From Capra hircus (Eukaryota > Chordata > Mammalia > Artiodactyla > Bovidae), in contig NC_030824.1 of NCBI RefSeq assembly GCF_001704415.2, forward strand, positions 29,879,022-29,943,021: a DNA stretch of 64,000 nucleotides. The letters are read 5' to 3'. A program made the position numbers and the translations under genes. Of the stretch, positions 21,956 to 33,708 are shown in pieces; the first letter of the stretch is position 1; the number at the start of each line of letters is the position of its first letter. The notes under the pieces are model-generated. The model saw nothing but the letters and a program-made list of their open reading frames with translations. It searched no databases and was not told the DNA's origin.

Positions 21956-22986
21956 ATTCCTTTGAAATGAAAACTCCATAATTTCCTAAAAGAGTCCCTC
22001 TTTTATGAGTGATTATATACACACACACAAAGAAAGTCCTTTTCCATGGACTTGAAGATGGCCCTGTGCAGGGTCAGAGGCTATAGACTTGCTTATCTAT
22101 TATTGGTTGACTGCCGGGATCCAGCGTGAGGAATTCCACCTGTGACAAGGTCATGCGGCAAGAGCTCTGATGGCAAGGCTAATCAGACCTCAGGTTTTCC
22201 CCCTGGAATTTCCTGAGCATCCACCACCGCCCCCCCCCAAAAAAAAATAAGAATCTGCCTGCTTTTCCACTCTTCTGATATTCTCTGGATAAAAGTCAAA
22301 TCAGGGCTTTAGCCTTCTGCATTTGAAAGGGATGTTTCAGTTAAAACCCCTCTGATAGCTCTCTAGCTTGCCTAACAGGTTCCCCAGACCGCTTACAGCT
22401 TGTGAATTGCTTACAGCCCCCTAACCGAGAGAGGCACAAAGCTTGAAAGCATCTTAAAGATACAGAGCCTTTTCTAAAGAGTTAAAAATTATATTGGTAG
22501 AGGGTTTTCACTGTTGACTCAATGACTGCTGCCAGGCCTCCATATTCTTTATCTTTTAGGCACCTGGAAGGATGTTACTCAATGTAAGCAGGATGTAGAA
22601 AAAGATACATAGTAGTTTTGATGTTAGCAACACTAGACTTTTGAGTTAATTGCTTCTCTTTTGCTGTAAATCACTGTACTCCCTCTACTTGTTATAAGCT
22701 GCTGTATCTTTGCTGTGTGAGAATGTAACTTTATTTAGTGCTTTCTGAGAGTGGCACCAGACCTTGGGAAGATCAACACAAATAAGTCTTCTGGTTGACA
22801 AACCCTTATCAGAAAAGAGGCTGCAAAATGTTAATTGGCCCTTTTGGCTGGAAGATGATGTAAATTACCTAAGACTTGTGTATACAATTAGGTATGCAGA
22901 GAGAAAAGCCTGGTTTTAAAAAGAGTCTGGACTGCTAACGCTGCATAACTTTGTGTTACCCATTGATCTCCATGTTTTATCAAAGG

Positions 22987-22994
22987 TATATAAG
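22987..22994 (+). promoter_or_regulatory. TATA-like box of the solo LTR
   Basis: TATATAAG within 'caaaggtatataaggccttc' in the 3' half of the LTR, a plausible U3/R promoter position. Activity is not shown. Confidence 0.5.
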
Positions 22995-23368
22995 GCCTTC
23001 TAAACAATAGGAGCCAGAGCTAGTTGCTGGACTGGTTTCCCCCATGTGTCTCTCTCTCTCTTCTTCTCTCCCTTTCCCTCCCTCTGCTCTTCACTTTAAT
23101 TTCAGGCTGAATTTCCACCTGGGGCGCGGAGGCTCTCCGGGTCTACTTATTTGCCCTGGCTGTTAAGACTCGCACGAAAGGGAGCCTAAGGCGAGGCACC
23201 CTTAGATATTCAAGCGAGCACCGGTAGCCCAACGTAGATGGTGCAAATTCCTTGTCTGGAATTTTATTGGTCTTCCATGTAATCCAAGCTATTCAGCCCT
23301 CTTTCTCCACTTAATCCTCCTACTACACTATTTCTTCCTAATCTAATCTTATATTTCTTATATCAATC

Positions 23369-23374
23369 AATAAA
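23369..23374 (+). promoter_or_regulatory. Poly(A) signal of the solo LTR
   Basis: AATAAA within 'atcaatcaataaataag', about 70 bp before the LTR 3' end and about 375 bp after the TATA-like box. This would imply a rather long R region if both sites are used. Confidence 0.5.
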
Positions 23375-23449
23375 TAAGTTTTTCTCACTCCAACGCCGTC
23401 CACCCTTCGAATTCCCTGGATCCACCGGGGCTGGACCCCCGCAGTTGAC

Positions 23450-24126
23450 AATAAAATTTAGGGCATCTGTTTGTAACCAAGCAACCAACTAAGGTGTGAG
23501 AAATTTAGTCACCTGTATCCTTCTTCATGTAATGATAGGAACAAATTTGGCTTTTTCCTTATGTGTTTGCTTAATGTATCGGTTGGATTGGTCAGAAAAT
23601 TCACTAAGAGTTGTTAAGCCCGTTGCAAGCATATATTTAATTAAAACCAAACTGGAGCTAACAATAGATCTTATATTTAATATAATGAACTTTTTTATTC
23701 TCTGATCCTAATGTGGGTCTTTAGTTTGTATAGGTAAACATATACATTATATAAAAATGTAAATGAATCTTGATTCATAATTTTGATTATTATGCTGTTC
23801 GTCCTAGGAGAAGTCACCATGGTTTTTAACCATGATATATTTCCACTTTTGCTCTGTAAGTCTGACTTAACTCCTTGGCTTTTATTCAATTTCTTCCTCC
23901 AAGACTGTGCCCTGAATCTAAGACAAAAAGCAGTGTGGCCCACCCAGATACCCTAAGAATGCCTCCAGGAAGAGTCAGAAGGTTATGCTTTACAAGTATA
24001 AGTCAGTCGTTTTTTTCCCCCATGACATTATGTTTAAAAATATATTTTACTTGATTATTCACTGAAAATGGGATGATGTAGATTAAATATCTCCTGGATA
24101 TATCTGAGATTATCCCCTGGATATAT
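23450..24126. other. Unassigned DNA
   Basis: Host flank of the LTR. Short frames at 23496-23705 and 23695-23943 carry no motif. Confidence 0.45.
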
Positions 24127-24452
24127 CCCTGGTAGCTCAGCTTATAATGAATCTGCCTGCAATGCCAGAGACCCCAGTTTGATTCCTGGATCAGGAAGAT
24201 CCCCTGGAGAAGGAATAGGCTATCCACTCCAGTGTTCTTGGTTTCCCTTGTGGCTCAGTCAGTAAAGAACCTGCCTGCAATGCAGAATATCTGGGTTCAG
24301 TCCCTGGGTTGGGAAGATCCCCTGGAGGAGGGCATGGCAACCCACCCCAGCATTCTTGCTTGGAGAACCCTGAAGGACAGAGGGAGCCTTGGCAGGCTGC
24401 TGCCCATGGAGTCGCAATCAGACACAACTGAGTGACTAAGCACAGCACAGCA
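24127..24452 (+). mobile_element. Bov-tA dimeric SINE
   Basis: A partial sense unit ('ccctggtagctcagcttata' to 'ccactccagtgttcttg') joins directly to a second complete unit starting 'gtttcccttgtggctcagtc'. The tail carries 'cagacacaactgagtgact' and a short CACAG repetition. Confidence 0.88.
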
Positions 24453-26335
24453 TACCTCAGGAATAATTACTGATATTGAGAAGAAAACGTATTAATCAAA
24501 CATTATAATTTTCATGTGCTAAACTACGTATATACATTTTCTTTTAGTAAAGAACACATTAAATAATAGTAGTATGCTTAAAATGAATCCCTCAAAATCA
24601 TTTTTCTCTTGTACCAAAAAAGCAATTAATTATAAATATCTTTTCAATTGAAATAAAATAAATCCTAGTGCTATCCAAGCAAATGTATTTATATTTAATG
24701 ACTGTGACACATTCACAGAATGCTGCAAGTAATAGGCATCTTGAACCTGTTTATCATACTGAGTTCTGTAACAGCTGAAGAATCCTTCTAATGTTTAAGT
24801 AGATCATAAGCAATAAGATTTGTCTAAATGATCTAGTTTAGTAAATGCCATCCAAACATATCAGCCTAACTGGCCCTCATTAAGAACACAATCTGTCTTC
24901 TTATCTTCATTAAGAAGAAGAAATGTTTGCGATGAAATATTTTTCTAAGTCGCTTAGTTCAAAGTCTTATAACTAGGCATGTGGAAAATTAGAAACTTAA
25001 ATACTGGTGATTCTTTTTACACTAACTTTTAAGCATCCAATGTATACTCAGCCTTTAACAAAATCAAGGTGTAATTGTTTACCTTGGCCCAATTAAACTA
25101 ACCTTTATCTGAATATATGCTGGCAACAATACGTGCATTAATTACAAATGCCAAGCATCACAACACAGCAGGATCTTCCATTCAGAAAGTATAGGTCTTC
25201 AACCAGTTAAAGAATTAAACATCAGAGAAATGTTATGTGGTTCAAGGACTTAGGAAACATAGTAGAAACTCAAGTGCTTTTAAAATCTTGTTTTACCTGC
25301 AGGATAACCTTGGACAAGACACCTAATACTAATTAATTTCCCAAGCTGCATTTTTGGAACATAATTGTAGAATTGAATAGTTTGTTTAACTATATGTTGT
25401 ATAGAAGAAGCAAATGTCAAGTCTGGCCTAACTATTGGAAATAAAAGCTGAGAATATGCAAAATAAAACAACCATATGATTTTCATCAATAACAGAACTA
25501 TCACTATTTTTTTCAAAAGAATCCAAATTTGTGAAAATTATGCCTAATAATAAGAGACAGAGGAAATGAGGGAAATTGAAGCCATGCTGACTATTCAGCA
25601 CACATAACATAGAAATAAATGGGTCCCATTTCATTTAACTTCATTTAACAAGTATATTACTATATTGTCTACTTAAGAATTCCCTTGTTTAAGTACTATG
25701 AAGAATATAAAATATAGGTAATATAAAATCCCTTTCTTCAAAGAGGATCGGAGCATCCAGCAAGAACTACATGTATCCAGCTATAGCCTGACAATCAGGA
25801 AATAGTTATGGAAATTTTTTCCTTCTTTTTCAGAAATATCACTATTTCATAAACAAAAGGACATTGTGACTTTTCCAATGAGATAACCATAGCTCTAAAA
25901 TACTTTTTATTAATATATTGGCCTAATTCTCATATTGGCTCAGGACATTAAAAATATTTTTAAAATATAATTACAATATGGTATGAGTTAAAGGAAAATA
26001 ATACCTAGCATGAAGAAAGTTTAGTCCTTGGAGAGGTAAGGCCTTTTTCCAAATCCAGTTCTGTTACTGGCTGGATGATTGGGCAGCTCATGGAAGATTT
26101 TGTTTTCCTGTCTTTATAGGTAATTACGTACAAAACCACCTGCCTTAACTACATCTTATGGCTAAGAGAATTCAATAAGAAAATATCTACAAATAGCAAA
26201 CCATTCTTAAAACTTAAAGTGACTCTATTATCATCTTACATCATTACCTATGCATGGTAACTAAAGGTAACATGGTTGAGCTATGCCTAAACTAAGAATT
26301 TATTCTCACTCTAGGGATTGTTTTTATTTTTAGCA
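24453..26335. other. Repeat-poor AT-rich DNA with two MIR fragments
   Basis: Weak sense MIR cores are seen at about 25285-25385 ('aaccttggacaagacaccta') and 26050-26145 ('aaatccagttctgttactgg'). The rest shows no gene or repeat. Frames at 25280-25634 are antisense, overlapping and without domains. Confidence 0.45.
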
Positions 26336-26790
26336 TCTTTTAATTTTTAATTAATTTTTATTGGAGCATAGTTGATTTACAATGTCATATTAGTTTCTGC
26401 TGTATATCAAAGGGAATCATTAATACATATTATCTACTCTTTTTAAGATTATTTTCCCATAGAGGTCACCACAGAGCACTGAATTAAGTTCCCTGTGATA
26501 CACAATAGGCCATTATTACTTATCAGTTTTATACTTAGTGGTATGTATAAATCAATCCCAATCTCCCAATTTATTCCTTTTTCCCTCCTCCCAGTAAACA
26601 TAAATCTGTTATCTATATCTGTGACTCTATCTCTGTTTTATAAATATGTTCTTTTGTATCATTTTTCAGATTTCACATATAAGTGATATCACATGGTATT
26701 TATCTTTCTGTCTGGATTATTTCACTTAGTATGATAACCTCTAGGTATCCATATTGCTGCAAATGGTATTATTTCATTCTTTTAGTTTTA
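26336..26790 (-). mobile_element. Artiodactyl L1 3' end, antisense
   Basis: Antisense order: 'attaatttttattggagcat', 'tagtttctgctgtatatcaa', 'cataggccat'-type block, 'ccaatctcccaatttattcc', then 'atttcacttagtatgataac'. It covers the 3' UTR and a little ORF2 end. The 63-residue frame 26495-26686 is a chance opening. Confidence 0.82.
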
Positions 26791-27480
26791 TTATGGTCAA
26801 CATAGAAGCACGGACATAAGTGATTTTTTCATCTTGGGTGGCTAAATATGGTTCAAGAAGTAGTTCTGTGAGGATGGTAACAGAAAATAGTTAGAAAGGT
26901 TACTAACCTTTTTTTACTTGAAATTATTGAAAAATAAAAAATTACCAGTCCTTATTTGTTGGTGACTCTAAGAAATGGTGTGCCTATATTGACTCAGGAG
27001 GGGTGTCATTTCATTTTGGCCCATGTAGAGTTGTGAGAATTATACTCTGGTATGGATCCCAAGACAGTCAGAGCATCCTCCTGGTTTTCAGAACATTCTC
27101 TATACAAGACAACTCTGGTTACCAGAACTGATTTCCAACAGATGTAGGAATGACACCAGAAAAGAGGGTTCATTTTCTTAGTTAAATGGATTCTTGAGAG
27201 TCATTATTCTGAGGATAAATCTCTTTAGAGTGTCAGTCTAAACCGCTATGACAGAATAAACACTATTTCAATGTCAGTCCCACTTCATTGCTTTTCAAAA
27301 GTTATATTCATAGTCAGTGTAAAAGAACATTCTTTAGTAACCCAGAACTTGCTCCATTCCCCAGAACGACGCAGAGGTACAGCAAACACTCATCAGAGTA
27401 CACTCAGCCAGCCATTAATTGAAACTCAATCTACCAATTTTTCTTTACGTTGAGATCATACAGATTTATGGCTATTTTTT
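26791..27480. other. Unassigned DNA
   Basis: No repeat or gene recognised. The frame 27271-27453 has no motif. Confidence 0.4.
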
Positions 27481-27486
27481 ATTGCT

Positions 27487-27681
27487 GCGGCTGCTTAGTC
27501 GCTTCAGTCAGGTCTGACTCTCCGAGTCTATGGACTGTAGCCTGCCATGGGATTCTCCAGGCAGGAATACTGGAGTGGGTTGCCATTTCCTTCTCCAGGG
27601 GATCTTCTCAACCCAGGGATTGAACCAGGTCTCCTGCACTGCAGGCAGATTCTTTACCTCTGAGCCACGAAAGCCCCTTTC
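27487..27681 (-). mobile_element. Bov-tA SINE
   Basis: Antisense copy with 'ttagtcgcttcagtcaggtc' at the left and 'cctctgagccacgaaagccc' at the right. A short repeat attgct lies at 27481-27486 and 27682-27687. Confidence 0.9.
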
Positions 27682-28149
27682 ATTGCTATCAATCTATAAT
27701 TTGTCTCATAGATTATTTTCAAATATTCTCTTTCCTAATATTTGTGCCAAATATCCATATTTGAGCAATAACATTTGCACTTTTTTAGCTTCTTATGTAT
27801 TCACATCTTCTAATCTTGGGTACTTTCACACCTGAATTATTGACAGTAGATGATAGCTCATTACATTCTAGCAGATTTTAAATCCATGGAAACAAGAAAA
27901 TATCTTTGCAGCCTCTACATCATGAAGTAGTATGTAAGAGTGCTTCACAGGCAGCAGACAGCCAGACAATGTTTTCTAAAAGAATAAGTTGGCAAATAGG
28001 TAAAACTGATGATTTAGTAATTATTTCTATATTTAAGGATGTTTCAGAGAGATTTTGGGCACTTGACAAAATGAATTGTGTGTGTGTGTACTTTTAAGCA
28101 CAAAAACTTGAAAAAGTTAGTTTGCTGGGAAAAAAGGAATTTTAGGTCA

Positions 28150-28300
28150 AGGACTGATGACCCAGAGAGATGTTGTGGGGAGGGAGGTGGGAGGGGGGTT
28201 CATGTTTGGGAACGCATGTAAGAATTAAAGATTTTAAAATTTTAAAAAATAAAAAAATAAATACATAAAAAAGGGAAAAAAATAAAAATAAAATTTGCTT
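28150..28300 (+). mobile_element. L1 3' terminal fragment with A-rich tail
   Basis: 'gactgatgacccagagagat', a G-rich run and 'ttcatgtttgggaacgcatg' match the last part of the young L1 3' UTR seen at 44.97-45.07 kb. It then departs into an A-rich tail of (TAAAA)-like units. It is a very short 5'-truncated insertion. Confidence 0.7.
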
Positions 28301-28574
28301 GCATAAAAATGTTATTTGTGAAGTAAACATTAATTAAACAATATTTACATGCAGATTTAAAAGCAACATATAGAAATATTTCAATGTTTCTATTAGTGGC
28401 AATGTCTATTTATAAAACAAAATGTTGTTTATAGTAACAAAAAAGATGCAAATTTTTCTTTCCCAGTCTAATCTGCATTAGACTATTTTAGTTATTGCTA
28501 TTCATTCCACACATGATAGAAGAATAAGGCACAAATCATCAGTATAGCTACAGAATTGAACTATCTACATTCAA
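28301..28574. other. Unassigned DNA
   Basis: AT-rich host sequence without a recognisable element. Confidence 0.4.
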
Positions 28575-28756
28575 GACAGAGAAAGAGAGAGAGGAGAGGA
28601 GGGAGAGAGGAAAGGGAGAAAGAAATCAGAGAAAAGAAGAGAAGATAAGAAAAAAGAAAGAAAGGAAAGGGAAGAGAAAGAAACAAAAGGAAGGAAGGAG
28701 GGGAAAAGGAAGGAAGGAAGGAGGAATGGAGAGAGGAGACAGAGAGAAAGAAATTT
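28575..28756. repeat. Purine-rich GA/GGAA low-complexity tract
   Basis: About 180 bases with almost no pyrimidine on the plus strand, including GGAA/AAGG arrays around 28688-28725. The antisense frame 28571-28834, rich in Leu, Ser and Phe, is this tract translated. Confidence 0.9.
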
Positions 28757-29591
28757 CAAGGGTAGTAACAAACACTCCAATTTTAACTCCCCTTTGGGAA
28801 AAAGAAACTTTCCCACAAATGAAATCATTCTCAAACTTGATTCATCTGCATGTTAATGGAAAAATATTTCAATTTTGCTGGTGTCTATTACAGACTGTGT
28901 TTGACCCAACTCCCTGCTATTTCAGAAATAGTCATTAGAATTTAATATTGCTGTCTGTTGCATTCACAGCCTGAATATTTTAAAACAGAGGAGGTAATGA
29001 TTCTGCAAGAGAATATGCTGGAAAATGCTGTATTTAATTAATGCCCAAGGGAAGCCATGAAAAAGAAAAAAATGGTAGTTGTCACATACTAATTTTAAAC
29101 ACTGTTTACCAGATTTACTTACATGTACTATTTCTGCTTCCCACTCAGCAGCTTGATAATAGCAGAACAGTTCCAGGCTTGGCTTCTGGAATTCAGTATG
29201 AGTAATAGGATTCAAAGTATAGATGGAGAAGCTGCACTTTAATTAGCTAAATTCTAAGGTTTAGGGAAGACCCTCACCATAAACACCTGCTCATATACAA
29301 GCAGACGTAAAGAACACGCTGCTTAATCCGGCAGAGGAACTATTTAGATCCTCGCAAGGCAAGGAACTACTTGGTTGACATTATTTTTTCCATTCAAGTT
29401 TGATCATGCCATTTGAGACCCAATTAATCTTAAAAGAGTAGTTTAGACATTTTTCTTTTCTAAACGAAGAGCTATCTCCATGAAGAAAAAGAGAATGAAA
29501 GATTATAAGATAAGGGATTGTTCTCTCCCAGTCTTTCTATATGGCTAGAAGAGGCAGGTCTCATTTCTAAAATGAATTGAATACATGTAAA
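28757..29591. other. Unassigned DNA
   Basis: No gene or repeat supported. Frames here are short and lack motifs. Confidence 0.45.
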
Positions 29592-29793
29592 GGACTTCCC
29601 TGGTGGCTCAGATGGTAAAGAATCTGTCTGCAATGCAGGATACCTGGGTTCAGTCTCTGGGTTGAGAAGGTCCCCTGGAGAGTGGAATGGCTACCCACTC
29701 CATTATTCTTGCCTGGAGGATTCCAAGGACAGGTGAGCCTGGTGGGCTACAGTCCATGGGATGGCAGAGAGTTAGATACAACTGAGCAACTAA
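29592..29793 (+). mobile_element. Bov-tA SINE
   Basis: Sense copy from 'ggacttccctggtggctcag' to 'gttagatacaactgagcaac', complete with tRNA-like head and 3' part. Confidence 0.93.
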
Positions 29794-30365
29794 GTCTCAC
29801 TTTCCTTCAATCATTGACTTAACAAGAGGCAGAGACTCTGATATTGGACGCCCCTCCCCCAGTGTGTCAATTAACTCCTACAAAAAGAAGAGGGAAAGAA
29901 CTACTAGGAGGATTGCCTGGTAGATGCCATGCATGAATCGCATCTATTTTATATTCATAATAGTTAAATGAGGTAAATCTTATCCTTATTGATCCATGAA
30001 AACTCTTAGACAAGCAACCTGCCAACCAGAATCCTAAATTATGTCTCTACTTCAAGCCTGAGTTGCTTCCATTCATCATGTGTCTTGTGAAATAGGATGG
30101 AGCTTGTTAAAGGAAATAGACTGCATTTATTTCTGGTCATCTTCCAAGTCTGCCAGCCAGTTCCCAGTTACACAATCACACTGTGGTTCTATTTGCTCAT
30201 AGCATCCTTCTCTCTCCTCCTCACTCTCTGATTCAGTTCTGAGCCCTGGTCTTCGACTGTTCTCTGCAAATATCCCCAGCTCTTTCCAAAATTTTACCAT
30301 AAGGATAAGATATGGGGATAGGGAAAAGAAAATCAGATGTACTGAGTTGGGTAGTTCCCCGCAAC
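29794..30365. other. Unassigned DNA with a possible MIR fragment
   Basis: A weak antisense MIR core may lie at 29945-30035 ('aatgaggtaaatcttatcct'). The antisense 80-residue frame at 30127-30369 has a run of Glu/Ser but no known domain and no splice context. Confidence 0.35.
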
Positions 30366-30795
30366 TCACCCAAATTCATCACCCTCCCAGAATCTCAGAA
30401 TGTAGCCTCATTTGGAAATGGGGCTGTTTGATGGTGTAACTAATTAAGATGAAATCTCATGAAGTCAAACTGGATTAGGGTGGCCCTAATCCAACATACT
30501 GCTATCCTAACTGAAAAAAAAAAGAAGCAGCACAGACACAGATATGCCAGTGAAGTCGATATGATGACAGAGGTAAAGACTGGAGCTGAAGAATGCCCAG
30601 CCTCTCCGTCATCATCATAGTTGAGAGGAGGTCAGGACAGGTTTTCCCAAAGAGCTTCAGAGAGAGTGTGGCCCTGCTAACACCTGGATTTCAGGATTTT
30701 AGTACAGCCTGGTGAGATAATAGATGTCTATTGTTTTAAGCCTTGCTGTTTGTGGTAAATTGTTGCGTCAGCCCTGGAAAACTAACACATCAGGT
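30366..30795 (+). repeat. MaLR-type LTR (MST/MLT-like)
   Basis: The order 'aatgtagcctcatttggaaa', 'aactaattaagatgaaatct', 'gattagggtggccctaatcc' and finally 'ttgttttaagccttgctgtt' with 'gaaaactaacacatca' fits a MaLR-class LTR in sense orientation. An A10 run at 30513 interrupts it. Subfamily uncertain. Confidence 0.55.
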
Positions 30796-31349
30796 AACTG
30801 GTTTTACTGACTGAAGATTTCTTTCACATGTCCTCCTGCTATCTACCCTGCTCTCTACTTATGCCTGTGCAAGAACTCTATTTTTCCTTCCATTTTACCA
30901 AGTCTCTCTCTGTTTGAATCCTTTCTTTTCTATGCTAATAAAATTTTAATCACCTTTGATCTAATCTGATCTTCACCTCATCTGCCAGCAAACCTCATGA
31001 AAACCTTGATAAATTTCAAATAACATTTCAAAATCAAAACAGTTGGAAAAAAAGATGAGGAATGAAAGATTACTTGAAAATTAAGGGCTTGGGATTCCAG
31101 AAAAATAAGAAGTGTGGTCTCAACCCTACTTGGCATATCTCTTAAGTGGGCAGTCAATGAGAGATCTGGATTTCAAATGGGTGATCCCAAGGGAGTGATT
31201 GTCCTGGTTTTTCATTCTTCTCTCAGGACAAGCAGCAGATCACAGAAAGAAGACCTCCTTTATGCTATTTTATACTGCAATCGCTCAAATAATTTGCAAT
31301 TCCAGACCTAAGGTGTTACAATTTAACTATGTACAATTTGTGTATCTGT
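30796..31349. other. Unassigned DNA
   Basis: No element recognised. The 65-residue frame 31114-31311 shows no domain. Confidence 0.4.
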
Positions 31350-31462
31350 TATTCACACACTATTATATAAAATAGATCAACAGCAAGGACCTTCTGTATA
31401 GTACAGGGAATTATATTCAATACCTTGTTATAGCCTATAATGAAAACACATACATATATATG

Positions 31463-31476
31463 AGTGTGTGTTTGTG

Positions 31477-31513
<37 letters not shown>
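31463..31513. repeat. (TG)n-(TA)n microsatellite
   Basis: GT-rich units pass into about sixteen TA units inside the L1 3' UTR. Short frames here (YIYIYIY) are this repeat translated. Confidence 0.9.
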
Positions 31514-31516
<3 letters not shown>

Positions 31517-31568
31517 TCACTTTGCCATATGTCTGAAACTAACACAGCATTGCAAATCAACTATACTT

Positions 31569-31876
31569 TGTTGTTCAGTTGTTCAGTTGTTCAGCTGTGT
31601 CAGACTCCTTGCGACCCTGTGGACTGCAGTACACCATGCTTCCTTGTCCTTCACTATCTCACAGAGTTTGCTCAAACTTGTGTCTATTGAGCCAGTGATG
31701 CCATCAAACCATCTCATCCTCTGTCGTCCCCTAATCCTTCTGCTCTCAATCTTTCCCAGCATCAGGGTCTTTTCCAATGAGTCAGCTCTTTGCATCAAGT
31801 GGCCAAATTATTAGAGCTTCAGCTTCAACATCAGTCCTTCCAATAAATATTCAGGGTTGATTTCTTTTAGGATTGA
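31569..31876 (-). mobile_element. BovB LINE 3' end
   Basis: Antisense copy beginning with three 'gttcagtt' tail units and running through 'accatctcatcctctgtcgt' to 'cagggttgatttcttttagg'. It interrupts the last bases of an L1 tail, with a short actt repeat at the borders. Confidence 0.9.
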
Positions 31877-31964
31877 CACTTCAATAAAAAATATTGAATT
31901 CTATAACTGAGTTTGGCCGTCAATTTCTTAGGTCATTGATGACTGTCCTTTTTGCCCTTTTCAT

Positions 31965-32234
31965 GCTGCTGCTAAGTCACTTCAGTTGTGTGCGACTCTG
32001 TGTGACCCCATAGACGGCAGCCCACCAGGCTCCCCCGTCCCTGGGATTCTCCAGGCAAGAATACTGGAGTGGGTTGCCATTTCCTTCTCCAATGCATGAA
32101 AGTGAAAAGTGAAAGGGAAGTCGCTCAGTCGTGTCTGACTCTTAGCGACCCCATGGACTGCAGCCCACTAGGCTCCTCCGTCCATAGGATTTTCCAGGCA
32201 AGAGTACTGGAATGGGGTGCCATCGCCTTCTCCA
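31965..32234 (-). mobile_element. BOV-A2 SINE
   Basis: Antisense dimer: AGC-type tail as 'gctgctgctaagtcacttca', linker 'catgaaagtgaaaagtgaaa', end 'gccatcgccttctcca'. The exact 12-bp repeat tgcccttttcat at 31953-31964 and 32235-32246 flanks it. Confidence 0.94.
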
Positions 32235-32246
32235 TGCCCTTTTCAT

Positions 32247-32889
32247 AGAAACTAACAAAAAGGTGAAGAGAGTCACCAGATGTCCTCTGCATCTTCTTGT
32301 CAGGTAGGTGACTGTGGCAGGACTTTGCCAACCTATTTTGTGGCAGCACAGTGGCCCTGCTGAGATGCCGTCTGCTCTGGAGACCTGGAATCTTGACTGC
32401 AGTTACCTGCCAATGTCAGGGACAATTCAAGTCTCGCAGTTATACTGACAATATATTTTTACCCCCAAATCAGGGCACAGTTCCTAACAGGTACAGCTAT
32501 ACCTATGGGAACAATGAAACAGGATATTTAAATTCAAGACTGTCCTAGAAAATCTGAGACTTCTGTCCAACGAAACCTGTTCTGCTAGGTGCCTTTGGTA
32601 CTGTGAGAGAAAAGCAAAACATGGACTCAGTTTCTCTTAAAATGAACAAAACAATGAGTCATTAAAATAACCTTAAATTACATCAAGTATTTTAATTTTG
32701 ACCTCAAACTGCTGAAAAGTTCTTTTATTATGTTATCATATATGTTATATAAATCTTAATCTATATTTTTCAAAATAATACTAAAAAGTGAAACAGAATG
32801 TATTGTTGAGAAGCTGTATATATGGCAATGACAGTAACTTTGTCATACACTCTCTGTTAGTATTGTCAGATTGATGATAATGATAATAA
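32247..32889. other. Unassigned DNA
   Basis: No gene or repeat supported. The frame 32351-32548 lacks any motif. Confidence 0.4.
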
Positions 32890-33052
32890 ATATAGCTGCT
32901 ATTAGCAGTTGATCTAGTGCATTCTAGTACTAGGCAAAGTGCATGTGCTAAGCTTTCTACATGCCTTATCTAATGCTCACAACAACCCATAATACAAGCA
33001 TTTTAACTCCATTTTATGAATGAGGAAATATAAGCCCCAAATCACACTGCAA
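32890..33052 (-). repeat. MIR SINE
   Basis: The core reads 'gcatgtgctaagctttctac', 'taatgctcacaacaacccat', 'ttttatgaatgaggaaatat', the reverse orientation of the MIR consensus. Ancient copy. Confidence 0.75.
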
Positions 33053-33097
33053 AAAAAAAATCACAGAACAGGATTTGGACCTAGTCTATCTGAATAC

Positions 33098-33294
33098 TCA
33101 GATGGTAAATCGTCTGCCTACAATGCAGGAGACCCGGGTTCTATCCCTGGGTCGGGAAGTTCCCCTGGAGAAGGAAATGGCAACCCACTCCAGTATTCTT
33201 GCCTGGAAAATCCCATGGACAGAGGAGTCCGGTAGGCTACAGTCCATGGGGAGGCAAAGAGTCGGACACGATTGAGCGACTTCACTTCACTTCA
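33098..33294 (+). mobile_element. Bov-tA SINE
   Basis: Sense copy from 'ctcagatggtaaatcgtctg' to 'gagcgacttcacttcacttc', missing the first bases of the head. Imperfect repeats atctgaatac (33088-33097) and atctaaatac (33295-33304) flank it. Confidence 0.92.
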
Positions 33295-33313
33295 ATCTAA
33301 ATACAAAGTATCT

Positions 33314-33708
33314 GAAGAAAGCTGAACACTGAAGAATTGATGCTTTTGCACTGTGGTGTTGGAGAAGACTCTTGAGAGTCCCTTGGACTGCAAGGAGATC
33401 CAACCAGTCCATTCTGAAGGAGATCAGCCCTGGGTGTTCTTTGGAAGGTATGATGCTAAAGCTGAAACTCCAGTACTTTGGCCACCTCATGCGAAGAGTT
33501 GACTCATTGGAAAAGACTCTGATGCTGGAAGGGATTAGGGGCAGGAGGAGAAGGGGGCGACAGAGGATGAGATGGCTGGATGGCATCACCGACTCGATGG
33601 ACGTGAGTCTGAGTGAACTCCGGGAGATGGTGCTGGACAGGGAGGCCTGGCGTGCTGAGATTCACGGGGTCGCAAAGAGTCAGACATGACTGAGCAACTG
33701 AACTGAAC
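33314..33708 (+). mobile_element. BovB LINE 3' end
   Basis: A 5'-truncated copy of about 395 bp from 'gaagaaagctgaacactgaa' to the tail 'ctgagcaactgaactgaact'. The frame 33372-33689 (105 residues) is the intact C-terminal end of the BovB protein, from RVPWTARRSN to RAEIHGVAKSQT. It resembles the same region at 48.4-48.8 kb closely, so it is a fairly young copy. Confidence 0.93.

Larger units (their letters stand above)
22112..23443 (+). mobile_element. Solo LTR of a class II (ERVK-like) endogenous retrovirus
   Basis: A single 1332-bp block begins TGCCGGGATCCAGC and ends in GGGGCTGGACCCCCGCA. The two ends form an imperfect inverted repeat and give TG...CA termini. The 6-bp repeat GTTGAC at 22106-22111 and 23444-23449 bounds it exactly, the size usual for class II elements. 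A TATA-like box (22987-22994) and an AATAAA (23369-23374) lie in order on the plus strand. There is no internal retroviral region, so this is a solo LTR. It resembles the bovine BTLTR1 group from memory, but the name needs a library search. No open frame of note lies inside. Confidence 0.88.
31350..31900 (+). mobile_element. L1 3' end split by BovB
   Basis: L1 tail blocks 'caaggaccttctgtatagta' and 'caaatcaactatactt' (31350-31568) continue as 'acttcaataaaaaata' after 31876. A compound GT/TA microsatellite (31463-31513) lies in the tail. Confidence 0.82.

Noticed and set aside
28571..28834. Antisense frame rich in Leu, Ser and Phe, resembling a membrane protein
   Set aside because: It is the purine-rich low-complexity tract read on the other strand.
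30127..30369. Antisense frame with an acidic ESESEEEREG run
   Set aside because: No matching domain and no splice signals. It ends at the edge of the MaLR-like LTR.
31460..31513. TA- and TG-rich stretch considered as an origin or promoter element
   Set aside because: It is a compound microsatellite in an L1 tail, as at 4373-4440 and 62897-62924.
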